64,000 nucleotides of DNA from NCBI GenBank assembly GCA_018222865.1, contig JAAEZM010000005.1, positions 93,524 through 157,523 on the forward strand, in the 5' to 3' direction. The DNA comes from Alphaproteobacteria bacterium (lineage in GTDB: Bacteria; Pseudomonadota; Alphaproteobacteria; Caulobacterales; Maricaulaceae). The notes under the pieces are model-generated. The model did not search any database and had not been told where the DNA came from. It saw only the letters and a list, made by a program, of their open reading frames with translations. Shown piece by piece: positions 1 to 6,644 of the stretch; the first letter of the stretch is position 1; every line of letters begins with the position of its first letter. A program made the position numbers and the translations under genes.

Positions 1-2
1 AC

Positions 3-1013
3 AATATGGATGTCACCGGCCTGGCGCGGGTCTTTACCGGCCTCGGGCTTGATGGTCCGAATTTCTGGTGGCCAGAGGATTTTGATCCAGCCAGTTATTC
101 GCGTTTGATCACGTTCGATCAACAACATTCGCCAAGCGAGAAACGCTTCTTGAACACGGTCATCCCGGCAGGCACAGGCGCAGAGGCCAGTATTGATGCT
201 GCCCTCGACACCATATTCGCCCATCCCAATCTCGGACCATTCGTGGGCCGCCAACTGATCCAGCGTTTCACCACCAGCCATCCAAGTCCGGCGTATATCA
301 ACCGCGTCTCGAACGTGTTTGACACCGGGCGCTACGTCCTGCCGGACGGTGAAGCTGTGGGGACCGGTCAGCGCGGGGATCTGGCAGCAACACTCGCAGC
401 GATCTTGTTTGATCCCGAGGCCAGACGCCCTGCCGGCGAGACCGGCAATAGCTATGGCAAGGTTCGCGAGCCGGTACTGCGCTTCACCCACTGGGCACGG
501 GCTTTCAACATCGACGGCACGCAGGCTTGGCGAGAGGATTTCCTCTGGGACACAAGCAGCTCGGGCTCACTTTCCCAGCACCCTTTCCGCTCACGCTCTG
601 TCTTCAACTTCTATCGCCCTGGCTATGTCGCACCTGGGACAGCGACAGGCGCTGCCGGGCTGACCGCACCGGAGTTGCAAATCGTCAATGAGGCCAGCGT
701 TATCGGCTTCACCAACTTCCTGAGCGCTTTTGTCACCGATTCAACCTGGGGCGAGAACCGTACGGAAACCCTCGGCTTCCATGCGGATTATTCCGCCGCC
801 ATGCCCATTGCAGATGATGTTGATGCGCTCATCGACCGACTGGACCTGATCTTCACCTTCGGTGGGCTCACCGAGACCACCCGCGACCGAATGCGCCAAT
901 TGCTGGAGGCGATCGAAATCACCCCGGATGAGGAAGAGGAACGCCGTCGAGGCCGCGTACAGGCTGGCGTGCTGATGATCATGACCTCTCCCGAATACAC
1001 CGTGCTGCGATAG
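3..1013 (+). CDS. DUF1800 family protein, 3' part (5' end outside window)
   Basis: The reading frame is open from the left edge, so the true start lies upstream. The visible 335 or so residues resemble the C-terminal part of DUF1800 proteins: an early DVTGLARVFTG stretch, then GPFVGRQLIQRF and a long helical tail. DUF1800 proteins are usually exported and occur beside DUF1501 proteins, as here, where the next gene starts 11 bases downstream after an AGGAG site. The biochemical function of the family is not established. The context suggests a secreted or periplasmic pair made from one transcript. The family call is fairly sure; any role is not. Confidence 0.8.
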   Translation, partial: NMDVTGLARVFTGLGLDGPNFWWPEDFDPASYSRLITFDQQHSPSEKRFLNTVIPAGTGAEASIDAALDTIFAHPNLGPFVGRQLIQRFTTSHPSPAYINRVSNVFDTGRYVLPDGEAVGTGQRGDLAATLAAILFDPEARRPAGETGNSYGKVREPVLRFTHWARAFNIDGTQAWREDFLWDTSSSGSLSQHPFRSRSVFNFYRPGYVAPGTATGAAGLTAPELQIVNEASVIGFTNFLSAFVTDSTWGENRTETLGFHADYSAAMPIADDVDALIDRLDLIFTFGGLTETTRDRMRQLLEAIEITPDEEEERRRGRVQAGVLMIMTSPEYTVLR

Positions 1014-1024
1014 GAGACGGAAGA

Positions 1025-2425
1025 ATGAAACTTTCTCGTAGAAATTTTCTCCATCGCGCAGGTGCGCTGGGCATGACCTCCACCGGCATTCTAAGCGCCG
1101 GCCTTTCTGCTATGCCGGCCCTCGCCGCTGACACAACGGGTTATAAGGCGCTGGTATGCGTTTTCCTGTTTGGCGGCATGGATGCCTACGACACCATCCT
1201 GCCCTATGATCAGGCTTCTTATGATGATTTCGCCGGTATTCGCGCCAGTCTGATGACGCAATATGCCAATGCCGGCAATCCAAGAACCCCTGAAACGCTA
1301 TTACGGCTAAACCCGTCCAACGCAGCCGCTCTGGGCGGGCGACAGTTTGGCTTGCCAAGTGAAATGGCGGGTCTGCATGCCGCCTTCGAGGCGGGTGATG
1401 CCGCGATTGTCGCCAATGTTGGCCCCTTGGTTGAGCAAACCAATCGCGCTGCGATTGAGGCGGGCACGGCCCGCCTGCCCCGCCAGCTCTTCTCCCATAA
1501 TGACCAGCAATCAACCTGGATGTCTTCTCAGCCTGAGGGCGCCTTATATGGTTGGGGCGGTCGCTTTGCCGATGCTGCAATCGCGTCCAACGCCAATACG
1601 ACACCCATCTTCACCGCCATGAGTGCCTCAGGGAATTCGGTTTGGTTATCCGGTGATGATGCCCGGCAATACCAGCTTTCACTGGATGGGCCGCCCACCC
1701 TCACCGCGCTCCAGTATCCACCTTATCTGGGCGTGCCGGATATGGGCCTTTCGGGCCTGTTGGAAGAGCATTTTCGCAATCAAGGTGTCACAGCGGCCAA
1801 TTTGTTTGAACGTGATGTCACCGATGCTATGCGGCGCGCCCTCGATGCCAATGCTCAATACGGCACCGCACTGGAAGAGGTCGGCGAGTTGCAGACCAGC
1901 TTCCCGCCTGGCTTTTTCTCGTCGCAATTGCGGGCTGTGGCCCAGGCCATATCGTTGCGCAACATCCTGAACGCACGACGTCAGGTCTTCTTCGTGGGGA
2001 TTGGTGGCCTCGATACCCATTCCGCGCAGGCGACAGACCTGCCTGACATTCAGCGCGAGCTGGATACAGGATTGACCGCCTTCATGAATGCCATGGGTGA
2101 GATCGGCGCTCGCAGCGATGTCACGGTGTTTACAGCCTCGGACTTCGGCCGGGCCCTGGCGATCAATGGAGACGGCACGGATCACGGCTGGGGTGGCCAT
2201 CAATTCGTTATTGGCGGTGCCGTCAATGGCAGACAGATCTATGGTGAGATGCCGCCCTATGGTTTCGATCATGACCAGGATAGCGGGAATGGACGTCTCA
2301 TCCCAACCACATCTGTGGAACAATTCGCGGCCCCTCTTGGGCGCTGGTTCGGCCTTAGCGAAACAGAGCTCAATATCGCCCTGCCGGGATTGCGCAATTT
2401 CACAGGGGAGCCGGGCTTCGTCTAA
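1025..2425 (+). CDS. DUF1501 family protein with Tat signal
   Basis: A 466-residue protein. The N-terminus has a twin-arginine motif (SRRNFLHRAG, residues 4-13), a hydrophobic stretch and an Ala-X-Ala-like cleavage region near residue 35, so it is probably exported folded by the Tat system. The mature part has the DUF1501 pattern: VFLFGGMDAYD near the N-terminus, FFVGIGGLDTHSAQ in the middle, and FTASDFGRALAINGDGTDHGWGG towards the end. This layout recalls the sulfatase/alkaline-phosphatase fold, and the His and Asp residues could bind metal. It forms a two-gene unit with the upstream DUF1800 gene. Substrate unknown. The start is supported by AGGAG about 9 bases upstream. Confidence 0.88.
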   Translation: MKLSRRNFLHRAGALGMTSTGILSAGLSAMPALAADTTGYKALVCVFLFGGMDAYDTILPYDQASYDDFAGIRASLMTQYANAGNPRTPETLLRLNPSNAAALGGRQFGLPSEMAGLHAAFEAGDAAIVANVGPLVEQTNRAAIEAGTARLPRQLFSHNDQQSTWMSSQPEGALYGWGGRFADAAIASNANTTPIFTAMSASGNSVWLSGDDARQYQLSLDGPPTLTALQYPPYLGVPDMGLSGLLEEHFRNQGVTAANLFERDVTDAMRRALDANAQYGTALEEVGELQTSFPPGFFSSQLRAVAQAISLRNILNARRQVFFVGIGGLDTHSAQATDLPDIQRELDTGLTAFMNAMGEIGARSDVTVFTASDFGRALAINGDGTDHGWGGHQFVIGGAVNGRQIYGEMPPYGFDHDQDSGNGRLIPTTSVEQFAAPLGRWFGLSETELNIALPGLRNFTGEPGFV

Positions 2426-2445
2426 TCCTTCAGGCATGAAAAGGA

Positions 2446-2521
2446 TGGTGGGCGGTGAGGGGCTCGAACCCCCGACCCTCTCGGTGTAAACGAGATGCTC
2501 TCCCAACTGAGCTAACCGCCC
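2446..2521 (-). tRNA. tRNA-Val (anticodon UAC)
   Basis: Read on the minus strand this folds as a full cloverleaf. The acceptor stem GGGCGGT pairs with ACCGCCC, the anticodon stem TCTCG/CGAGA encloses a 7-base loop with TAC at positions 34-36, and the T arm contains GGTTCGAGCC. The discriminator is A, and CCA is encoded in the DNA (2446-2448). It reads GUA and related valine codons. It stands alone between convergent DUF1501 and TetR genes. Confidence 0.96.
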
Positions 2522-2593
2522 ATCCGAAGCCGGACGCGCGTTCTAGTCCACTCTGCTGGCAAAAGGCAAGAGGCTAACGCCGTGAAATTGCGC

Positions 2594-3211
2594 CTAGCTG
2601 TAATCGCGCACCACAGCACCGACGATCATTTCGATCTGGAACAAGGTATCCTCGACCGGATCGGCGTGTGTGGAGTTGGGCAAGGTCTGCAACACAATGC
2701 CATGCACACTGGCCCATAAAGCACGCGCCAGTGGTGCATAATGCGCCTGTTCAAGCCGCGGCAGGCTGGCCAGTTCATGCTCGATGATTCCAAACAGGAC
2801 GTCCTCGGCCTGAACAAACATCTCACCTCGTCCGGTTTGACCGCGATTATAATCGAGCAATACCGACCATAATTGCCCATGAGAACTGACAAATCCCAGA
2901 TAGGCACGCGCCAGCGTCATAAGGCGGTCTAGCTGCCCGGGCTGGCTGCATGCATCCATAGCCTGAAGCAAATGCGCGGTGAGATCGCGGTAAGTGTCAA
3001 GATTGACCGCACCGATGATCGCATCCATGTCCGGATAGAATTTGTAAAGCGAACCCGTCGCGACACCGGCCCGCTCCGCCAGGCGCCTGGCCCTCAGTCC
3101 ATCAACTCCCGCCTCAGACAAGATCGCCCGCGCTGCAGTTTGTATCGCCTGTTGATTCTCTTCGGTTAAACCGGGACGGCCGCGCTTTTTCGGGATGGAT
3201 GTTTCCGCCAT
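2594..3211 (-). CDS. TetR/AcrR family transcriptional regulator
   Basis: A roughly 205-residue one-domain-plus-ligand-pocket regulator. The N-terminal helix-turn-helix is clear (ARRLAERAGVATGSLYKFYPD). The C-terminal half contains WSVLLDYNRG and ALWASVHGIVLQTLP, typical of the WHG-type TetR ligand domain. An ATG exists at 3229, but the ATG at 3211 is preceded by GGAAAG at a sensible distance, while the upstream one has no ribosome-binding site and abuts an operator-like palindrome, so 3211 is preferred. The gene is divergent from a PspA-like/YiaA-like pair. Two palindromes TGAAC-N3-GTTCA in the shared promoter region are its probable binding sites, which suggests autorepression and control of the pair. 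The ligand is unknown. Confidence 0.9.
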   Translation of the reverse strand: MAETSIPKKRGRPGLTEENQQAIQTAARAILSEAGVDGLRARRLAERAGVATGSLYKFYPDMDAIIGAVNLDTYRDLTAHLLQAMDACSQPGQLDRLMTLARAYLGFVSSHGQLWSVLLDYNRGQTGRGEMFVQAEDVLFGIIEHELASLPRLEQAHYAPLARALWASVHGIVLQTLPNSTHADPVEDTLFQIEMIVGAVVRDYS

Positions 3212-3232
3212 ATCGTCACTTTCCACCATTTA

Positions 3233-3247
3233 ATGAACGGCGTTCAT
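3233..3247. promoter_or_regulatory. TetR-type operator, copy 1
   Basis: Perfect 7-base inverted repeat ATGAACG-G-CGTTCAT, just upstream of the tetR start. It shares the core TGAAC-N3-GTTCA with a second copy at 3288-3300. The symmetry, the duplicated core and the position between divergent genes support an operator. That the neighbouring TetR protein binds it is inferred. Confidence 0.72.
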
Positions 3248-3287
3248 ATTATTGTTGCGTGAATAGAATTCTCGCCCATGGTTATCT

Positions 3288-3300
3288 TGAACATTGTTCA
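3288..3300. promoter_or_regulatory. TetR-type operator, copy 2
   Basis: Inverted repeat TGAACA-T-TGTTCA lying 4 bases before the Shine-Dalgarno AGGAG of the PspA-like gene. It has the same TGAAC-N3-GTTCA core as copy 1; the two centres are 54 bases apart. Binding here would be expected to block transcription of the pspA-like/yiaA-like pair. Confidence 0.72.
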
Positions 3301-3315
3301 TAAAAGGAGAAAGCG

Positions 3316-4005
3316 ATGTTCTCAACACTGATGACCATTGTTCGCGGGGAAACCCTTCGAACTCAAGAACGTCTGGAAAACCGGAATGCGTCGGTGATCC
3401 TGGAACAGAAAATTCGTGACGCTGAAACCAGCCATGAGCGCGCAAAACGCACTCTCGCGACACTCATCCTGAAGGAACGCAATGAGGAGAGCCAAATAAA
3501 CGCCCTCACCGCCCGCCAGGAGGACCTGGAGGAACGGATCAAAAAAGCCCTCAAAGCCGGACTTGAGGAGCTCGCAGGTGAAGCCGCCCAGCATCTTGCC
3601 CGGATGGAGACTGAGCAAGCTGCCCGGAAAATCGCTCGGGAACGCACACAGCTCTCCATTCAACGTTTGCGGCATATGATTGATACCGGCCAGGCTCGGC
3701 TCATCGACTTGAAGCAAGGCTTGATCACGGTCAAATCTATCACCGCCGAGCGCGAGAGCCACTCCTCCATCAATGGCGATCTTGGTGCTATGGCATCTTT
3801 GACGGAGGCGGAGGCAGTTCTGGCTCGTTTCCTCGATCAGCCGGATCCGCTCGAAGAAAGCGCGATCCTCGACGATCTCAACGCAGACCTGAATGGCGAC
3901 GATATTATCACACGCCTCGCCGACGCCGGATGCGGCGCCGCTCCAGCCACGCGGGCTGAAGATGTGCTCTCCCGCATTCGGGACCGGATGAGCAAGGAGG
4001 ACTAA
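3316..4005 (+). CDS. PspA/IM30 family-like coiled-coil protein
   Basis: A 229-residue, almost wholly helical and highly charged protein. It starts MFSTLMTIVRGETLRTQERLENRNAS, and long heptad-rich helices run to about residue 150, the pattern of PspA/Vipp1 (ESCRT-III-like) proteins that coat and protect the inner membrane. The C-terminal 70 residues are acidic and variable. Three bases after its stop comes a small two-helix membrane protein, and the divergent upstream gene is a TetR regulator with operators in the shared promoter. Together this looks like a small envelope-stress module under TetR rather than PspF control. The PspA assignment is from overall pattern, so fairly but not fully sure. 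The start follows AAGGAGA. Confidence 0.75.
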   Translation: MFSTLMTIVRGETLRTQERLENRNASVILEQKIRDAETSHERAKRTLATLILKERNEESQINALTARQEDLEERIKKALKAGLEELAGEAAQHLARMETEQAARKIARERTQLSIQRLRHMIDTGQARLIDLKQGLITVKSITAERESHSSINGDLGAMASLTEAEAVLARFLDQPDPLEESAILDDLNADLNGDDIITRLADAGCGAAPATRAEDVLSRIRDRMSKED

Positions 4006-4007
4006 TC

Positions 4008-4271
4008 ATGCTTGGACAGTCAAAACTCTGGATCGGCTTCAACTATGCCTGCGTCGCCATAGCGTTGGGAATGCTGTCGCTCTCGCTTCTACTCATGCCC
4101 GTCGACCTCTCAACAAAAGGGTATTTGGGCATGGGGATACTCTTCCTGTCAGGCTCGCTCATCACCTTGGTAAAAACGCTTCAGGAGGTCCGCATCAACG
4201 AACAATTCTCCTCCAAGGTCGAACGTGCCAAGCATGAAAAGCTCCTGTCGGAGTATGTCGCACAAGACTAA
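4008..4271 (+). CDS. YiaA/YiaB-like two-helix inner-membrane protein
   Basis: An 87-residue protein with two clear membrane segments (about residues 8-30 and 38-57), joined by a short polar turn containing STKGYLGMG, then a charged helical tail. The arrangement matches YiaA/YiaB-type inner-membrane proteins, whose function is poorly known. It follows the PspA-like gene by 2 bases, with AGGAGG inside the end of that gene, so the two are translationally linked. A role as a membrane partner of the PspA-like protein is inferred from the linkage. Confidence 0.7.
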   Translation: MLGQSKLWIGFNYACVAIALGMLSLSLLLMPVDLSTKGYLGMGILFLSGSLITLVKTLQEVRINEQFSSKVERAKHEKLLSEYVAQD

Positions 4272-4285
4272 TCGCCCTCGCCTTC

Positions 4286-4314
4286 ATCGCCGCCGGACAA
4301 TGACCGGCGGCGAT
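4286..4314. terminator. Strong GC hairpin between convergent genes
   Basis: An 11-base perfect stem (ATCGCCGCCGG with CCGGCGGCGAT) and a 7-base loop, between the yiaA-like stop and the pheA stop. No T tract follows on either strand, so it is a weak candidate for intrinsic termination and may instead stabilise the 3' ends. Confidence 0.4.
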
Positions 4315-4350
4315 ACTGGCTGGGCGTTTCGCCCGTCATGGCTTTCCGAT

Positions 4351-5505
4351 TTATTCGGCAACGCTCACATTGTCGATCGCGTCGGAGGCATAGCATCCAA
4401 GGTGTTTGATCTCGCGGGTATGTTCTTCAAGCACCGTCATGGCGTCGATGATGATTTTGTCGTCGATATGCCCCTCCACATCCATGATGAACATCTCTTC
4501 CCATGGGTTTCCAGGGATGGGGCGGCTTTCGAGTTTTACGAGGTTGATGCCGCCATCGCGGAATCCCATCAGCGCATCAACAAGAGCGCCCGGCGTGTCG
4601 CGCGTGGTGAACATCATTGAAGTTTTGCACTCCACCTCGCGGGTCGGCTTTTTGAGCTCGCGCGCGATGACGATGAAACGCGTGATATTCTGCTCGTGAT
4701 CACCTACGCCGTGCTCCAGCACATCAAAGCCGAAAAGGCGCGCGGCATCCGCGCCGGCAATAACCCCGGCCGTGTCATCATCCTCCAGCAAGCGCTCAAG
4801 CGCACGGGTGGAACTGGAGGCCATATGCGATTCGATCTCCGGATGGCCGGCCAGCCAGCGCCGCGACTGGGCCAGAGCTTGCGGATGGCCGTAGACGCGT
4901 GTGACCCGGCCGAGGCCGCTTGACCGGCCAATGAGGCAATGATCCACGCGCAGGAGGAATTCTCCTGCAATCTTGGCACGCCCGGCCAGGAGGAGGTCAT
5001 AGACCTCATTGATCGATCCCGTGGTCGTGTTTTCGATCGGTATCACACCGTAATCCACCTCACCGCTTTCCACGGCTCGAAAGATCCCGATGAAATCACG
5101 CTTGGGTGCCGGCACTACACTGGCATTGCGACGTTCGAAAATGCGCTGGGCCGCTATATGGCTGTAACTGCCAGGCCCACCAAGATAGGCCACAGTCGCC
5201 TCGTTCAAATCTTCATCGCGCATACCGTCGAAACGGGTACGCTGGCGCTGGATCGACGCTTCAAAAAGACCGTGAAACAGCGCTTCAATCAATTCAGGCG
5301 GCACACCTTGAGATTTGCCCCGCTCAATAGCGCCTTTGAGCACGGATTGTTCCCGCTCGCGATCGCGAACCGGAAGGCCGGACTCAGCCTTGGCTTCAAG
5401 GATCTCTTCAACCAGATCACCGCGCTTGGCGATCAGGTCCACCAATTCCCGGTCGAGATCAGTGATCGCGGCCCGGATATCGTCTCTGTTTTTCGTGTCA
5501 CTCAT
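4351..5505 (-). CDS. pheA: Prephenate dehydratase with chorismate mutase domain (P-protein)
   Basis: Converts prephenate to phenylpyruvate in phenylalanine synthesis. The N-terminal 85 or so residues have the AroQ chorismate mutase helix pattern (DLDRELVDLIAKRGDL and a downstream RDREREQSV), suggesting the bifunctional form. The prephenate dehydratase domain follows (VAYLGGPGSYSHIAA; later IPIENTTTGSINEVYDLL). A C-terminal ACT domain contains LESRPIPGNPWEEMF, the allosteric phenylalanine-binding motif. The start at 5505 has GGACGAG upstream; an in-frame start 27 bases earlier lacks one. The 160 bases upstream contain an aromatic-rich short ORF, a possible antiterminator and a terminator whose T tract ends 25 bases before the start, so attenuation by phenylalanine supply is likely, in addition to feedback through the ACT domain. 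Confidence 0.94.
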   Translation of the reverse strand: MSDTKNRDDIRAAITDLDRELVDLIAKRGDLVEEILEAKAESGLPVRDREREQSVLKGAIERGKSQGVPPELIEALFHGLFEASIQRQRTRFDGMRDEDLNEATVAYLGGPGSYSHIAAQRIFERRNASVVPAPKRDFIGIFRAVESGEVDYGVIPIENTTTGSINEVYDLLLAGRAKIAGEFLLRVDHCLIGRSSGLGRVTRVYGHPQALAQSRRWLAGHPEIESHMASSSTRALERLLEDDDTAGVIAGADAARLFGFDVLEHGVGDHEQNITRFIVIARELKKPTREVECKTSMMFTTRDTPGALVDALMGFRDGGINLVKLESRPIPGNPWEEMFIMDVEGHIDDKIIIDAMTVLEEHTREIKHLGCYASDAIDNVSVAE

Positions 5506-5529
5506 CGATCTCGTCCAATTCCTGTCGCC

Positions 5530-5565
5530 CAAAACAAAAAGGACCTCCCGGAGGGGGAGGTCCTT
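5530..5565 (-). terminator. Intrinsic terminator in the pheA leader (attenuator)
   Basis: On the minus strand an 11-base perfect stem (AAGGACCTCCC on the + strand pairing with GGGAGGTCCTT, 5539-5549 with 5555-5565) and a 5-base loop is followed by TTTTTGTTTTG. It sits between the leader ORF and the pheA start, with no complete longer gene upstream that would need terminating. The 5' arm can alternatively pair with leader bases 5601-5610 (9 of 10 complementary), giving a mutually exclusive antiterminator. Confidence 0.85.
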
Positions 5566-5590
5566 GGAAACTTGCTGCTGCTCGCGCGCG

Positions 5591-5662
5591 TTACCTGGCC
5601 ACCGCCCCCTTTCGGGATGCGTCGGTAAAATAAAAGCCGAAGTAATAGGTCGCGGTCATCAT
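5591..5662 (-). CDS. Putative pheA leader peptide (23 aa)
   Basis: A 23-codon ORF starting with two ATGs whose residues 6-12 read YYFGFYF (5627-5647): six aromatic codons, three of them Phe. The stop lies 25 bases before the attenuator hairpin. The antiterminator strand AGGGGGCGGT (5601-5610) overlaps the last codons. A ribosome stalled in the aromatic run would leave it free, and one reaching the stop would cover it, which is the expected logic of ribosome-mediated attenuation. No Shine-Dalgarno site is visible. A TTGACG box at 5693-5698 is spaced so that transcription could begin at the ATG itself, giving a leaderless message. The frame is open further upstream and hydrophobic (without a good start codon), so a small membrane protein is the alternative reading. 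Confidence 0.6.
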   Translation of the reverse strand: MMTATYYFGFYFTDASRKGAVAR

Positions 5663-5669
5663 GCCGATG

Positions 5670-5698
5670 ACAGTGGCGATGGCGAACGCGCCCGTCAA
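5670..5698 (-). promoter_or_regulatory. Candidate promoter for the pheA leader
   Basis: TTGACG at 5693-5698 (minus strand) is a good alphaproteobacterial -35. After 17 bases comes CACTGT (5670-5675), a poor -10, then 7 bases to the leader-peptide ATG at 5662. The spacing fits a transcript beginning at or near that ATG. The weak -10 keeps this tentative. Confidence 0.35.
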
Positions 5699-5804
5699 TC
5701 CCCACAAGGTTAACAGGGCTGTGAATTGTGCAAATTTCTTTCTCTAGGACAGTGGGGTTGGAAGTTTGCCGCACATATTCGTTTCATTTGTAACGGGTTT
5801 GGGA

Positions 5805-6608
5805 TCATTTTCGTTGACGCCACTCCCGGCGATAAAGCGAAGGTTCGTGATGCTTGCGATAGGTCGCTTCGCCTTGCTCATGGAGCTCGCTTGATGAGGA
5901 TGCCCGCACCTCATGGCGCGGCAGCATTGCTTCGCGCGCAATTGGGATGACTTGCGCCAAAGGCGTTCCGGCAGGCAGACTATACTGGCCCGGCGGCCCG
6001 GTAAGCGCGAACGGCAGATTCACCTTGGCTGCAAACCGATCACAATCAACAAGCCCGGTAAAACAGGTGAAGGGCAATTCGAAGTGATTGAAGGGCGGCG
6101 TAAACAACACCGAATATCCTTCGGGCACGCGTATCCGCCAGGGGTTGATAAACTTGAGCGGCATCGTGCGTTCAAACGGAGGCGACGGGGCGCCAATTTG
6201 TCCGGGGTGGTGCTGCTCGACCAATTTGAACGGAGCCTCGGGTGCCCATCCAATCTGAATGTTCACACCATCCTCAGGGATGATCACCCTCACTTCAAAA
6301 GCAAGCGGGATTATCCAGCCGAGGGTGAAGGCATCGGTGACCGGCAGACAGGCTTTGACCGTAAGGCTCGCCAGCCCATGAGCATCTGGAACTCCCATAT
6401 TGCGGTCGAGATTACGGAACCATTCGGGAATGAAACGGGCTGCGGGCTCTGGCTTGGGCAAGAGATCGACGAGGTCCGGTTCGCACAAGAATGAGATGAG
6501 GTCATCGGGCTGCGGATCGACCGCCAAAGAAACGGGCGGCGAGCTCAGCTCACCGCCCTCTTCTTCATTTTCGCGCATCAGATGCTGCGGTGTCGTTTCA
6601 TCACTCAT
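5805..6608 (-). CDS. Protein of unknown function (possibly DUF6065-like)
   Basis: A 267-residue soluble protein with no signal peptide or membrane segment. The first 35 residues are acidic and low in structure. Then follow FLCEPDLVDLLPKPEPAA, a tract rich in Pro, Trp and aromatic residues (IPEWFRNLD, IGWAPEAPF), and a well-spaced series of short strands ending near TPLAQVIPI. The last 40 residues are charged. The pattern reminds me of the DUF6065 family, but I cannot confirm that. The start at 6608 is chosen because GGAG lies 8 bases before it. It sits between lon and the pheA leader, with 36 bases to lon, so co-transcription from lon is possible. Function not assigned. Confidence 0.65.
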   Translation of the reverse strand: MSDETTPQHLMRENEEEGGELSSPPVSLAVDPQPDDLISFLCEPDLVDLLPKPEPAARFIPEWFRNLDRNMGVPDAHGLASLTVKACLPVTDAFTLGWIIPLAFEVRVIIPEDGVNIQIGWAPEAPFKLVEQHHPGQIGAPSPPFERTMPLKFINPWRIRVPEGYSVLFTPPFNHFELPFTCFTGLVDCDRFAAKVNLPFALTGPPGQYSLPAGTPLAQVIPIAREAMLPRHEVRASSSSELHEQGEATYRKHHEPSLYRREWRQRK

Positions 6609-6644
6609 AGGCCGCTCCATGACGAGCGACCGATGAGAGAGCGC

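Noticed and set aside
5689-5730. Small membrane protein extending upstream of the pheA leader ORF
   Set aside because: The frame is open and hydrophobic, but no ATG or GTG start or Shine-Dalgarno site is present before the ATG at 5662; kept only as an alternative.
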